In this document: piece by piece, positions 43,321 through 56,484 of the stretch
How the letters are laid out: each line of letters opens with the position of its first letter
Numbering within the stretch: position 1 is the stretch's first letter
NCBI GenBank assembly: GCA_911728455.2
Contig: OU452219.1
Span: 16,024,397 to 16,088,396 of the forward strand
Direction of reading: 5' to 3'
Length of the DNA stretch: 64,000 nt
DNA from: Marthasterias glacialis
Taxonomy: Eukaryota > Echinodermata > Asteroidea > Forcipulatida > Asteriidae
The notes under the pieces: generated by a model
The model's input: the letters and a program-made list of their open reading frames with translations, nothing else
Databases searched by the model: none
Told to the model about the DNA's origin: nothing
Translations under genes and position numbers: made by a program

Positions 43321-46300
43321 ATTTATAACATTTGTTATTGGTGTTTTGAGCAAACCTTGTTTTTACCTGTGTAGCTATTAATTTTTATTGTTTATATTAG
43401 GTTAAAGCAGATGTTAATGCATGCAGGGTATATATTCATTAGTTGTTCATGTGGTAATGGTGGAACTTCAATAAGTTATTCAATTGAATGTTTTACCAGA
43501 AGTCATCAATGTAAATGTAGTGTGCCATAGTTGTGTACATGTATTGTTTCAACCAGTTGCCACCCGGAATCTTCCATTTTGTCTCATCCAGCCTGACGGG
43601 ATTCTTTTACTCAGAATTGCCAGAATAATTTTTTACTTTTTTAAACTACTGCTTGCACAAAGAATCCTTGACTTGACAAAGCAAAGAGAGCAAAGATTCT
43701 CTTTGAAGCACTGGGATTTTTTTGTTTCTCTATTGAGAAAACTCATACACCGTAAATTGTACAACCTCAGCTGTAGCTCATGGCCGAGGATTGTTCCGCA
43801 ATCCGAAACCAAGACTGGAAACTCCATTCACTTGGACTTACCTCCATTGACTTATCTGCAGTGAACAAACAATGTTGGAAGCCTCTCGACATCTTGTAAT
43901 CCTCTTCTTGGAACAAAATGACAAAGTCTGGAATCAGGGAATACAAAATGATCCCCCTAAAATGGGCAAAACTATTCAGCACTACCTGCCCTCTGTGTAG
44001 GTAAAGTGAATCATTGCATGGTGAGTGCACACTGCGTGCACGCTCCAAAAGACCATGTCCCAGCAACCTTTGTTCTGGTAATATCCTGATTTTACACAAT
44101 GGCTTGTTTTAAGTGTTGCCCATTTGCTGGCTTGGAAAATAATGGCACGTATATACCTCATTCGGCATCTACAGGTTAATAGGCAAGCCAGTCTAGTTCA
44201 TAATTGCATACTGGTATGAAAAAACTGAAATCTCAACCGGGGAGTTTCTGTCATTATCTTGTAGAACTGACCCTCCCGCCATTATATACAGTGCTGTCTA
44301 AACATCACACACCTTACTTGCATATTGGTTTCATCTCATACCCATGTTGTGTCTTGTCTGAATCAAGCTACTTCAGCTGTGGCTATGGCTGCTGGCTGCT
44401 GGCTGCTGTGGCAACGTTGAAGAATTAGGACTTTTCAGCATTCAGGCAATAGCCACTGCCAAAGTCATTAATTTGGACATGGCTTTACACACTTGTAGAA
44501 AATTGGTATCGCGATTTTCCTTCTTTTTTTTTAGCTCATAGCCTTTGGAATTATGGAATTCTATATTTAAGTTTGTTGTCTTTAGTAGCCCAAAATCATT
44601 CCAAAACTAAAAACAAAACATCAATCAAACATAGCTTTTAATTTTGACATATGTTTATTTACATTATAGTTCATTAAGCACATTATAAGGAATTTTAAAA
44701 AGGTTTAACAAAAATACAATAGAACTTACGAAAATAGGGCTAATTTGAAGAGCAACATTTTTAGAATAAACCTTTCACCAGGTTTTGAAGGGTTTTTGAA
44801 ATGGTGTACTTTTAAAGGTACTTTTTTCCAATATCGTCAACATATTAAAATCTATTCTTTTAAGATAGTGTGATTTGAGTTGTAATTTGTGTCCCTGTGA
44901 CAACAGATCTACAAGATTTGTGTTCAATTTTATACTAATCAATAAATAAGAAAAACTAGGAAATCATCTGATCAGCTGGGACGTTGCATACCTGTAACAA
45001 ATATCGCTTTAAATACTGGTTTTTGCTTTAGGCCATCAAACATTTCTTACATGAAATTTAACAGCAAACTTTACTCAAATAGACATTAAAGAAATTAAAA
45101 AGGGCAGGAAAAGGAGTATTGCACTTTCTTTTTTCTGTCCAATTTGTAAACAGTTGTACAAGGATACAACAAACACCATCCTGTTCATACATGTAAGTGT
45201 GATGTGATTCCATCCGTTTACGCAAACTGGGCCCCGATTTTAAGGCTCTGCTTACCGTGGAATTCTGCGCTAACAGCCCATGAAACTATGGTTCTGTAAG
45301 CACAGAATTCCGCAGTAAGCATAGCCAAAATTGGGCCTTGGCTCTAAACCAGAAGCCCACTAGTAATGCATTGAACTGGTTTTTCTTTGTGGATTTTCTT
45401 TATGAAAAAAAGAAAATATTTGGACTTGCTTTTTACGTAGGTTTTGAAAAGTCTCAGGATCTTTTCAGAGTTGTCTGTTTCTATCATAAGATTGATTAAA
45501 TGTTTTTTGTTTGTTTGTAAAATAACAAAAAAGTGTATCAGCTTTTGGGCTGAAAAGTTGCAAAAATGTGTGCGCGCAGCAAATGCGCACGGGTGTGATG
45601 TAACAACTTACCAGCAGGATAGCGGAATGTTCTTAATTACAATACCATGTTAAGCATCAAGATGAATTTCCCAAAGCTGTAACTAGATGGATGGTCTCTC
45701 ACGGTTTGAATATATTCCGTTGTACTCTGAGGATCCCTTTGGTACAAATGCTACTGTCGCCCTCTGGGGTTACATCACACATGATGTTCTGTTTGGACGG
45801 TGATAATGGCGTGATGGGATGAACATTTTGTGTCTTTTCACTGGGAAGACAAAGTACAGGATTGGTGGTTAACCAAAAAAAACCCACAATGATTAGTTTT
45901 AATCTGAAACGTTCATGCTGGTACCAATGCTCCAGAAAAAATAGTTCCATATTGTCATCGTTGTGAAAATAACATCGGAAGAACCTACTATGCTTTAATA
46001 TTGCCGTCATCAAAATAAGACTGGGGATGATTGTGCACATAATCAGACAAACTATTTCTTTTCAACGTGACCTCAACAGGTTTGATAAACTTTTCACAAA
46101 TTGGATGAAGAGTGTTTATTGAGGAACAAGAGGATGGGAATGAAATTATTCTTTAAAAAAATGTATATGCAGGATGTCCTTCCCCTCTGATGAGAACAGA
46201 AACGTTGTGTTTTTTAAAGTTTATTTTTAATCCAAACCCATTTTTACAACAGGGTATTGACCCCTTGTAGGTTTGTCACATGCGGCGACTGTGCCATTCT

Positions 46301-46587
46301 GGGAGTCAATCGGTAAAGTCTGTAAACACTGCGTTGCCTACAATTTGCACTACACTGTGAAATACACAGTGCCATTGACTACCAAAATGGCACAACCAAG
46401 ACTATTGTGATGATGGCGTCCAGTGAATTGGGTCAATACATGAGTCATTGTATATTATTTCCTAATTTCAACACTTGCCCCCCCCCACCCCAGTTGCCAT
46501 AGTATTGACACTTCTTTCTTCAAAATATTAAACTATAAATAATGTTCATACATTTAATGATTTTAAAAACCAGAACAATTTTATCTG
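43321..46587. other. Convergent intergenic region GDPGP1/EXO1
   Basis: This holds the 3' ends of two convergent genes. The GDPGP1 stop codon overlaps an AATAAA-like GAATAAATTT. I see no further gene. Open frames at 43484-43864 and 45699-46040 have no domain. A short MITE (45231-45338) and the repeat at 46270-46440 are the only recognisable elements, together with a poly-C run near 46482. Confidence 0.55.
45231..45338. mobile_element. 108-bp MITE, GGCCCCGATTTTAAGGCTCTG ends
   Basis: GGGCCCCGATTTTAAGGCTC, TGCTTACCGTGGAATTCTGC is the imperfect inverse of GCACAGAATTCCGCAGTAAG, CATAGCCAAAATTGGGCC. It forms a near-complete hairpin. It is related to the CAATTTCATGGCTCTGCTTA ends seen at 10168-10363. 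Confidence 0.8.
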
Positions 46588-49500
46588 TTAATATACATAC
46601 TTGTTTTTCTTCATGAAAGCAAACAGCGTCTGTTGTTTGGATCCACTGGTTGAATTAGGCTTGGTAGGTTGCTTGCTTTTCTGTCGTCTGGAGAGGCCTG
46701 GCACCTTGCATGGGCCAGATTTGACTAATCCTATACAAAAAAAGACACCAAGACCTATGTTAAATTTTTTAGAAAGATCCTAAAAAAAATAAAAAAAAAA
46801 AAGCTCAATGCCTTTCGTGTAGTGTGATGTTGCCATGGCTTACAGTGGAACTACATCAGACTTATAAACAGTCTGTGGACTTGAATTCAAGTCAGATACA
46901 AATGACGATGTTGTAAAATAACCTTTAAAAATGAATGAATCAAGACTAGTGAAACAAGATACATGTAGTTGGTCAAGTATGCGTGCGCACATTTGGTCAA
47001 CCCGTGGTTGACCACTATTTAGCAACACACATGCACAGTGACATACACACTCAAACGACTCATTTGGTAGTCTAGTTTTACTACAATTCTTTGTCGGCAC
47101 CGATCCGTGAGTTTCCAAGACTTTCCCCTGTTTTGCAATAGTGTCACTGGTTCCCCTTCTGCACTGCACACAGGTTGACATGAAACAAGGCTTCCGGGAC
47201 CAGGGAAGAAACCCAGGTCCAGAGGCTGGTTCTAAATGGTCGACCAAAGCAGTCAACCAATGGTCCACCAGCCTGGGTTCGGGTCAAGATGGTCGACCTT
47301 TAGTTAAACATAATGCACACTTGAACTTGCTCTAGTTCCTCACTTGTAAACAGCAAAGCCCATATATTATTACAAACCATGATTTCCTCTACTTGGTTTA
47401 CCAAAACCCCTTTTACTAACCCTGGTTAACCAAAACCCTGTTTTACTAGCCTGGTTAGAGAGATAATCAATTGTTCTAAATAGTCATTTATTCCAAGACT
47501 TGAATACTTACCTGGGGATATCTTTGGCATGTTGGGAAGCTTGGGTGTAGAGTCCTGAGATTGCTTCATCTGTTTGACGAAAAGAAAAGGCAAAATATTA
47601 CATTCAATCGTATTGAGTTTTTAAAGGGGTATTACATGATTGGTATATTGTATCAAAAATGTATATTTTTATGTTTGATCTGAAATTTGTTGTTTTTATT
47701 TATTATTTTATAGCAAAAATGCCCTGATAAAATAATGTCTGAAATGCCACCCAAATGCTCTTCCAATGTTGTTTTGTTTTTTGTTTTTTTGGGGGGAGGA
47801 AATTTACTAAATCAAACTAAGCATGTACGTGAAAGTCCAAAAAGTCCGAAACAAAACATAAGCTGTCACTGTTTTCTGGAAAACATGACCACTGAATTTG
47901 ATAACATTTTCACAGGTTTGGTTGTATGGCATGTTTATTGTAAACTAAAGGATAGGATTGATATTAACTCTGCCAAAAACCAATTATGAATCATATCTTT
48001 TAAATAATACTTCAACAGCTGTTCAACATTTTTGTTGGAAGTATTTGAAATCATAATTTTTACCTTCATCTTGTCTGATCCCGTTTTGGGCTTTTTCTTA
48101 TCTTCCTGAGGTGGTGTGTTCTCATCGCTGTCAGATGTTGTAAGATCAACGCATTCCCCCCGCTCTATCTCTGAAGAGGAGGAAATGCTTTCATTGTTTC
48201 TCGCTATTATCTGATCAGAACACTCTGTACGGAGTGGCAGGTTGTCCATGTTATTGTCCCTGTCTGTCTGTTTCTGTTGGTCTTCCTGATCTGGAGTTTG
48301 TTTCTGATCATAAGTTTTTGGCTCAGACTTCGATGTTTGACTTGTAAGAGCCAATATGGTTGGCTTCTGGTTTAGTCTCTTATCAGGTCCTTGAACACTA
48401 TCTGAGGAACACTCTTTACTAAGAACAAAGGTCTCATTTTTCACATCAAGACGATTGTCTTGGGACTTTCTTTGAAGGGAGTCAATGTTTGAGTTTATAT
48501 CAGTAATCCAAATGTCGCTATGTAGACTCTGTGACTCACTCCTTTGGGAGTTATTATCAGTGTAAGACTGGCTGCTGAACTGACTCATACTCAGTGAGTC
48601 TGTGTCAATGCTGTACAAGTTGGTGAACTCACAGCTTTCTTGGAACTCCCCCTGTGACTCGCCCTGGTCCACTACTGGTGATTCCTTGTCGACAGACTGT
48701 TGAGATTCTCCCCACTCCATTTTAGTTCTTGGTTTCTTGAGCCTGAAGTCATTCAATGTCTTGAAGGTTTTTAAGCTTCCCTCTGTCTTTACTGATCTGG
48801 CCATGGATGATGTAGTCCGAGACCAACTGAATGCTCCGCACTTGTTTTGGGTAGTCACTCTCTGAAAAGATCTGCTCTCAACTTGGGAGATTTCCTGGGA
48901 CGAGTTAAAGCAGTCACGCTCCATTGCTCTAGAGCTTTTTGTGTTCTCTACCACACTTGTTTTAACAGAGGATGATTCAGTGGAGGGTAGTACAGGTGCA
49001 GAGTTGCTTCTCTGGAACCGCTGCAGCCTGTCCAGGCACGATATTGTAGTGCTATTACCTAGACTTGCACCATTCCTCTCATGGACATCGTTTTTGCTGA
49101 AGAGTGTCTTTGCTTCACATGTCTCATCTTGAATACTTTGCCCCTGTTTTCCAACCATTATTGAAAGTGGATTGACAGTAGCCTCATCTTGTTCCTTGTC
49201 ATCTTTCTCCATTGGGTTTTGAATTTCTTCCTCTGGTTTCCTCGAGAAAAATCTGTTAGAAACATACACCAATAATAACACTGATGACACAAAACATGTA
49301 TAATGCATTTTCTGCAAGTGCTTTAAGCCACTCAAATTATTGTTTAACTATTAAGAGCTATTCGATTTATGTATTGAATGAGACCATGTATATAGTTCCT
49401 TGTAGGGGTTACAAGGTACTTTGGTGCCATCTGCTGCCAACCATGCCAAACACACCGGGGCAAACTCCTTTTAGCGATAAATGTACTGGGCTCTTTAACA

Positions 49501-52500
49501 TGCTCTACACAACAAACCAACAGCTTTATGTCCCATCCAAAGGATGAAGCAATTATGGTGGAGCGTTTTGCTTAAGGACACATCAAGTGTCATGACCGAG
49601 ACCTGCACTTCACTCTGACAACACCTGAGCTAGATTCAGGTGCACTAGACCACTTCCCCTGATATTAAGTGACTAATAAATCATTTTCAATATTACACAC
49701 AAAAAATTAAAAAAAAACAATGATTTCTAAGAAACAGAAATGAAATCAATCTTTCTGCAATAGTCCTTCTGGACAACTTTGTTAAAATGCAACCACAAGG
49801 CTTCTCACTCCAGTAATTCAGGAGTCTGCCATGGAGAGGTCATTCTCAAAGAAGGCAATAGAAATACAGTGGTTGTACTGCAAGCAAAATTTCGAATTTC
49901 GCATAAAATTATCAAGGTTATCCAGAAAATGAGAAAATTCAAACAAATTAAGCTTTGTATTCCTAAGATAAACCAGGCATTGCAAATGAAACAGTTAATA
50001 CATTCAGTACGACAAGTTTAAACTATGGGGTTCTATGTGGCAAAGTTTGGTGGTGCACTGTACTAAAGCGAACCACCCATGTTGATTTATATTGCTACCC
50101 TTTACAAAAGCTGTCGCTAAGATCTCACCTGCTGGTAACAACTGTAGATCCTCTCAATTTATCTTGACGAACACTGCTGCTCATTCGATTCTTGGCAAAA
50201 ATATTTCTCCGGGATAAAGTCTTCATGACACGTTCCTCGGATCCAAAAACAGTTTCTTGTTTAGGACTGAGGCTTCCTTCCTTCTTTGAGAAAGTGTTGC
50301 GTCGCTGGGAGCTGGTGTTCCCTGGCTCCCTGTCTTTGGACTCGGGTGTTTCCGGAACGACAAGACTATGATCAGAGGAGTGTCTCTTTGTGTTTGGTGA
50401 GCCATAGAGGGATGTCAGATCATCTGTTGTTAAACCATTTTCTTCAGCTTTACAGTGATAGGATATTTAAAGGAATTTATATCATTTGTTTTGGAAAAGT
50501 AAAACTCAAATCCTCTAGTTTTCAAGAAACACACAGTCTATGTTTCAATTTGGCTTATTTTGATTGTGGTGACTGAAACAACAAGCAATAGTGATTGGTG
50601 GAAGAGGTCTTCAAATTTAGCTTCTTGACTGAGACAATTTTACAGACAAAACAATTTCTGTGGAAGATTGCTACTAGTGTTACCTTTAAGATAAAAGCAC
50701 TGAGTACACATTGCTTGACCCACATCGGTGTGAGGGTAAAACCAAAATAAAATAATCCTTTACCCCTCGATGTAATTATTACATGAACAAACTTTTTAAA
50801 TAAGGAAGCATACCTGGTCTTGGTCGTTTCCTGGTTTGACCTTCCAGTTTGAGCTGCTGGACCTTGAGTATGACCTCTTTACCATTGGTCTGCTGCCTTT
50901 GGACCTCAACTGGTCCTTCCTCGCTGAAGTTTGGTGCCGGGTGGTAGTGCTTGTGCCATATACTGAGCCTATGTCTCGGAAGGGTCTTGTCGTAGGGCTT
51001 AAGGGAAAATAGGGATTCAAAAGAGGTAAAACGTTTGTTTTGGAAATGTGTTGAGACATGTATACAGTAACTCTCAAAGACTTTTTACTCTGCATGGAGT
51101 GTATAAAACATCTTTTGTGAAGTTTTATCTCCAAGCAAACTTGAATCCTTGATTCTGATTGGTCAGTTCATAGCAACAAGAATGAGATATGATGTTATGC
51201 AAACAATGAATGTTTATGAGTGCAATGGTGAGAATATTTTCATGAGTTGTAAGATGGAGTGTTCCATTTTTCCGAATGTGTCATTTGATTGGAGGATAAA
51301 ACTATATCTATAAAGACCAATAATAAGACTGCATTCTGGTGAATATGGTTATGTCCTGTTCTTACAGGAATAAAAAAAAAACAACAACAAAAAACAACTT
51401 GAGTTTGAGGAAAGGAGGATAAGTTTTAGAGAGGTTCTTTGATGGTTACTATATCTGTGAAATATCATGGAGCACAGTCATTAAGGCATCAGAAGACGAG
51501 AAGCAAGAATGTTTAATTCAGTTTGGCTGATTTTCCTGATGACTCAAAACAATTTCCAGGAATAACAATCTGCATTACCTTGTTGTGGTCTGGTTTAAAA
51601 TCAAACATCTTCTTCTTGGTGTTGACATCAATATTACCCAAAGCCAGCTCAAGGGCCAGATCAGGTGAACAATAGCTGTGACAATAAGATGTAAGGTTAC
51701 CATGACAACAGATGGGACACCAAGCCTCTACTATCCCAAATCCTTCAAAGTCTATACCCTTGTTTTATACGAGTTTGATAGATTTAGCATTAATTTTAGA
51801 TTGGACAAGGCATGCAATTAACAAGTGAAAGATTTTGCTGAATTAGCATTATGTTAGTCTGCAAGAATAGGGGAAAAGGCAGCATTTGACAAACAAAACA
51901 TTGTATGGCAGAAAACTATACCTTTTTGGTAGTTTTGAACGTCATCAATAAGCAGAAAAGAAGCAAATTGTTTGCAAAATTGTGTTAGGGTGAGTTTCCA
52001 TACAGCAAATTTCTTTGTTATCGTAATCTTGGGTGCAATCCCCTGTTATACAGCGGTTTCAGGTTGAATGGCGTCTGACTGGCACCCCCCCCCCCCCCCC
52101 CCCCCCGCCAATTAAGATATTGACTAAATAGAGGAGACCGCCAACATTAAGGCTAGGTAGAGCGCCAGCATGTTAATCATAAGGTTGCAGGTTCAAGTCC
52201 TGTTCTAGTTAATTTTTCTTTGTTGACCCCAAAGTCAAACTTCTTTGTCTTAGGTAAGCCAGAGAAAACTTAAAAAGGATACGCCCCGGCATATGTAAGG
52301 GTCTCTTTGTCGATATCATCGCTGTAAGGATGCAAGGGTACCAGTTGGCGTGACATAGGGTCAAAGGCCAACTGATACAGGAAGGTGTTATTAGCTTGAT
52401 GGAAACCATCAATGTATTCCTGGGGGACTTTCAGCTTCATCTTCAAGTGTAGGGGTAACCTCTTCAGAACCTTAATGGAGCAGACAGATAGAGAGAAAAA

Positions 52501-55500
52501 ACAATGAATCAGACAACGATGAAAACAATGAAAAACGCTGTTGGCCTTTTCTTTCACATCCTCAGCAGAATCCTTCTCTTACACTACTAATGCCTGAAAC
52601 ATACCATTCTTTCAATTTGTTGATAAACAAACCACACTGGTTGGTATGGACGGCCAAATGTTAGCAAAACATTCAATTTTGTTAACAGACGTGACCAAAT
52701 TCAACATCAGTGCAAACTTTCTATTTAAAGAAAATACATGCCATTTTGGGTTTGTTTGTTTGTTTCCAACGAATTCAACACTATTTTTGAAGATTTGTGT
52801 ACAAACTGTGATTATCTGTTTTTGCTTAGCATTGGTGGCTCCCTGTATTTTCTCCAACCTTGTTTGGCAAAAACTCTGACGTTGCAAAAGAAAGGTCTAT
52901 ACCCAATGGACTGTAGGCCTGAGTCCAGAAGTTAAAGCTGTGTTATTGCAAAACCACACAAGTCTAGCAGTCCAGCACTTTTCTAAACATATTTTTTTTT
53001 GAAAGATTCAGTTTACTTAAGCTCTTCAAGTCCATACAGAATTGATATTTGACCCTGGGAAAAAAGGGCTACTCCACAACAAGCAAGGACTGAGGACTCT
53101 CTATACAATCTGTAGTGTATACTCTTTACTTACATGTGTTAAATCGGGGTTAGTGGCCACTTGGAATAGCTTCCTGGCCTTGCCCAGACCTATACCAGGT
53201 AGGGATGGTAAGTAGTCACACCCTGCTGCAATGCACATATAGCGGAACTTCTCAGGCGAGTACCTGCTACCCATCTTGGTCACCTTCTCCAAACGTGATG
53301 CCTCAATCTCCAATCCATTACCATTCAGGTCCAGTTTGTAGATAACCTTCAATGGACAGAAACGATATCGCATAATAGTTCTATTTAAACACTTAAATTG
53401 TTCAACAAAACCCTCCTACTGTCTGACCATTCAATATAAGGTTTTGAATGATAGACAAACTATGCAAGTCCGCAGTATGATGGATGCATGTGTGGTGAAC
53501 TCATCTACACAGTACACAGTCAACCCTCTCACAGTCTGACCATTAAATATCATCCACTGTGATTTGGAATGATAAACCATACCATCCTACACTATGATGT
53601 CATGTGGTGACAGCATCTACACAGTACACAGTCAACCCTCTTACTGTCTGTTAACTGACAGCATCTACACAGTACACAGTCAACCCTCTTACTGTCTGTT
53701 AACTGACAGCATCTACACAGTACACAGTCAACCCTCTTACTGTCTGTAAACTGACAATAGACCAGCGGATCTCTGTTAAAGGAAAATGCAGAGTTGAAAT
53801 GCTATAATATATCTCACCCTTGGACAGCCGAAAGCAACAAGATCAGAGTCTTCAGTGATGACAGCCTGGACGATACCCTTTTTGGCCAGGTAGGCCAGCT
53901 GAGCGTCGGCCTCATATGGGGCAACAATACAGTCCACGCCTAGTAACCTGGCTGCCTGTAAAAACATATCCAAAAAAACAATAACAATTACTAATATTAA
54001 AATACTCACTATAAGACCTGTGATTGGAATCGCAACTTGCTGGACTTAGTAATTGTAAATCATTAAATATATAGCTTAAAATTTAGGCTTTTGAGTAGGA
54101 TTTGAACTTTGAATAGTGGAATATGATCCAGTAAGATTTACGTTAACACAATGGAAATAATTTCTCTGAGGAGTTGTGGACATTCTTCATATGGATAAAG
54201 TTGTGTATAGAAAGTTTGTGAAACAATTCTCAGGGTATAAGGTAAATATCCTTGACTAGCTCCCCAGGTGTTCTGCTGGGGTAGTGTCCCAAATCCATTA
54301 GAATACTTCACTTTATGATAACTCAACACCCAAATGTTTGGACTGTGATAAGATTGGTACGCATGGCCCAATGATAAAAGTAGGTTGCTTGGGAGTAAAG
54401 CACTATATCTTTCAAATTCAACATTTTGCAATGATACAATTGGGCCACTAAGACGTTTTGCCAATGAAACTTCCCAAATCTATGTTTTCAAACAAGGTTC
54501 ATTTGATCAAGCTTTTTCAGGAAATTTGTATTTATTTGTCTCTGTCTTTAGCTCCAACATTAAAATGAGTTTTTCCAAGAATGGTAGGGAAACCCAGGGT
54601 TTTCCCCAGGAGTTTTTCAAAACTGGGGGGCGAGTGTGGCGGGAGCATGCTGAATTGAAACCAGGTCCTCACAACATTTTATTTGGTTTTTATGTTTGGT
54701 TTGAAAAGCTCTGCTGCGCTATATGGAACATTTAAAATGGTTGTGAATTTTCTTGTGACTTTGATCTTAAATAAAATTTTAAAAGCATTTTTTGTTTGCA
54801 TATCAAGCGTAATTGCAACCTATAGGCCCAGAATTTGTGCATCTCGGCCTGACGCTAGCTTGTACATGGGGAAAAACCTGATATCATTCCTTTTCTTTTC
54901 TCTTGAATCCATGGCCTTACCTTGATGACTTCTAGAGCCATTTGTGGTGTGACATTAACACATTTGGTGAAACAATCTCTGGCCTCGGACAATTTACCCT
55001 CTCGGAGAAACTGTCTTCCCTTCTTGCTGTAAAGTTCACGCTTCCTGGAGGTGTTAAAAAGTATCACTATTTCACTGTGTCCATGCAAAAACGCTGTCTC
55101 TCTTTAATAGCAAACACATGATATGCGAGTAAGAAAGTGCACAAATGTCGTATCTCACTGAAAGAATTCCTGATGTTCCCAAATCCTATGTTTTTGCACA
55201 GAGCCTCTCTCATTGGAGATACAACGTTGTTATAAAAGCAAGATATGACTTATGGAGATCAGGAAGATTTCTAGCGTGACATTTTGAAGTAATGTCAACT
55301 GCTTGCTTTTCTTGGGGTGACTATGTTTGGTTTTATATGCTCAATTTTGCAGTCTAGAACTTTGAGAATAATAGTACATGCAAACTGATAATAGCGCTTC
55401 ATATCACACCCGACAGTCATCTAACTTTCAAAGTGTTTGTTTACGATATCTGATAATTAAATGTCATTATCTCTCCGACTTGGTTACATTTTCCAGCGAG

Positions 55501-56484
55501 TTGATCAGCTTTGCTAACGCTAGACTGTGCAGGCAGAGAGCCAAGCCTTCACTCACAGTCATCTATACTTACTCTCTTCTACTTTTTTCCACTATTTTCT
55601 TGGCTGGTAGGTTGCTCCCATCAAACACCAGTATTGGTTTGATATCCATGGACAGCAGCATATTGATAAACTTCAGACAGTATCGAATGTACCTTTGGAC
55701 AGTTAGAATTGGACCGTAATGTCATTGAAAAACAGTAATGTATTGTTAATTTTAGTTTCAGATTTACTGATGATAACAATAATAACTAGAAATGTGTTTC
55801 TGTCATTCAAAGGCAATTATCTTTGCAAAACATATGTGACAGGCAAGTCCAGAAATTCTCAAAGAAAAAACTAGCTCAAACTGTGTGAGGATGACTGGGT
55901 GTATGATGAAAATCAGGACTCAGAATACCCACTGGACCACTGGCCTGATGTGTGAGTCCAGTACTTTTAGCACTGACACAATAACCTCACAAACGAACAA
56001 GTCTTGCAGTGTTTTTCCAAACACACACTTTTGAAGATTAACCAATCATTTCTTAAGCTTTTCCACTCCAAGCTTCCACATAGCAGTTCAGCAAATACAA
56101 AAAACGAACTATTTCAGGTCTTGTACAAGGATATTTCTGGTCCAGTGGAAGTTCCAAGCTACAGAATTGTAGTCTTGTGAAGATTTTCTTGAACCCAAAA
56201 GGACTTTCTGCCTGATTGAAGTTTGTTCGTTGTCAATACCGCAACGGATCAAAGAGTTCAAAGAGAGCAGTAAACGATTGGGATTTTTTTAAGGGAGTCT
56301 TGTTGTACAGTTGTAATACTCACATATCAGTGTTCTCCCCTTTAGCCAGCTGCATGGCACATCCAAAGGCCCCTCTGTGAATCCAGCAGTAGGTGTCTAC
56401 GGCAACCGTGTAGCCCCTGTACTTACGTACGTTGACCTGGTGAGAGGCCTCCTTCAGGAAGGGTAGCAGTCCTTGTATCCCCAT
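46588..56484 (-). CDS. EXO1: Exonuclease 1, twelve coding exons
   Basis: Complement exons 56324-56484, 55573-55692, 54921-55044, 53818-53955, 53134-53346, 52283-52470, 51579-51675, 50814-50997, 50129-50447, 48064-49252, 47512-47569 and 46588-46730 join in phase and give 977 residues (human EXO1 is 846). It is a nuclear 5'-3' exonuclease and flap endonuclease of mismatch repair and end resection. The N domain ([15 protein letters not shown]) and I domain are well conserved. All catalytic acids are present at the human numbers: D30, D78, E150, D152, D171, D173 and D225 ([12 protein letters not shown]). [11 protein letters not shown] near 360 matches the family. The large exon 48064-49252 encodes a poorly conserved Ser/Gln-rich tail. 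An MLH1-binding-like SRFF (514-517) spans an exon junction, and the C-terminus holds a PIP-like box QQTLFAFM (963-970). An acceptor just upstream of the ATG suggests a non-coding first exon. Confidence 0.96.
49400..49665 (-). repeat. tRNA-derived SINE in EXO1 intron, reverse strand
   Basis: On the minus strand, the order is a head with CTAGTGCACCTGAATCTAGC, a degraded B box near 49600, TGACACTTGATGTGTCCTTA, CATCCTTTGGATGGGACATA and AAAGCTGTTGGTTTGTTGTG, then GGTGGCAGCAGATGGC-type sequence. It is related to 8936-9357. It sits in the intron between coding exons 9 and 10. Confidence 0.7.
52080..52212 (+). repeat. tRNA-like relic next to a poly-C run
   Basis: A run of about 20 C (52086-52106) is followed at about 52150-52205 by GGTAGAGCGCCAGCATGTTA and a B box AGGTTCAAGTCCTGTTC, tRNA-Asn-like in the anticodon region (ATGTTAATC). 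The acceptor stem does not pair, so this is a SINE head or tRNA pseudogene, not a working tRNA. In EXO1 intron 6. Confidence 0.55.
53610..53755. repeat. 48-bp tandem repeat, three copies, EXO1 intron 4
   Basis: Units begin GACAGCATCTACACAGTACA and end ACTGTCTGTTAACT, at about 53613, 53656 and 53704 (the first is shorter). Partial units extend upstream to about 53440 (CTACACAGTACACAGTCAACC, TCTGACCATT). The last copies are nearly identical. Confidence 0.85.

Noticed and set aside
43484..43864. 126-codon plus-strand open frame after GDPGP1
   Set aside because: It lies in the 3' flank, has no recognisable domain, and is opposed by similar-length minus-strand frames.
46840..47268. 142-codon minus-strand open frame inside an EXO1 intron
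   Set aside because: No domain, no splice partner, and it overlaps GGTCGACC-type inverted repeats. It is probably chance or repeat-derived.
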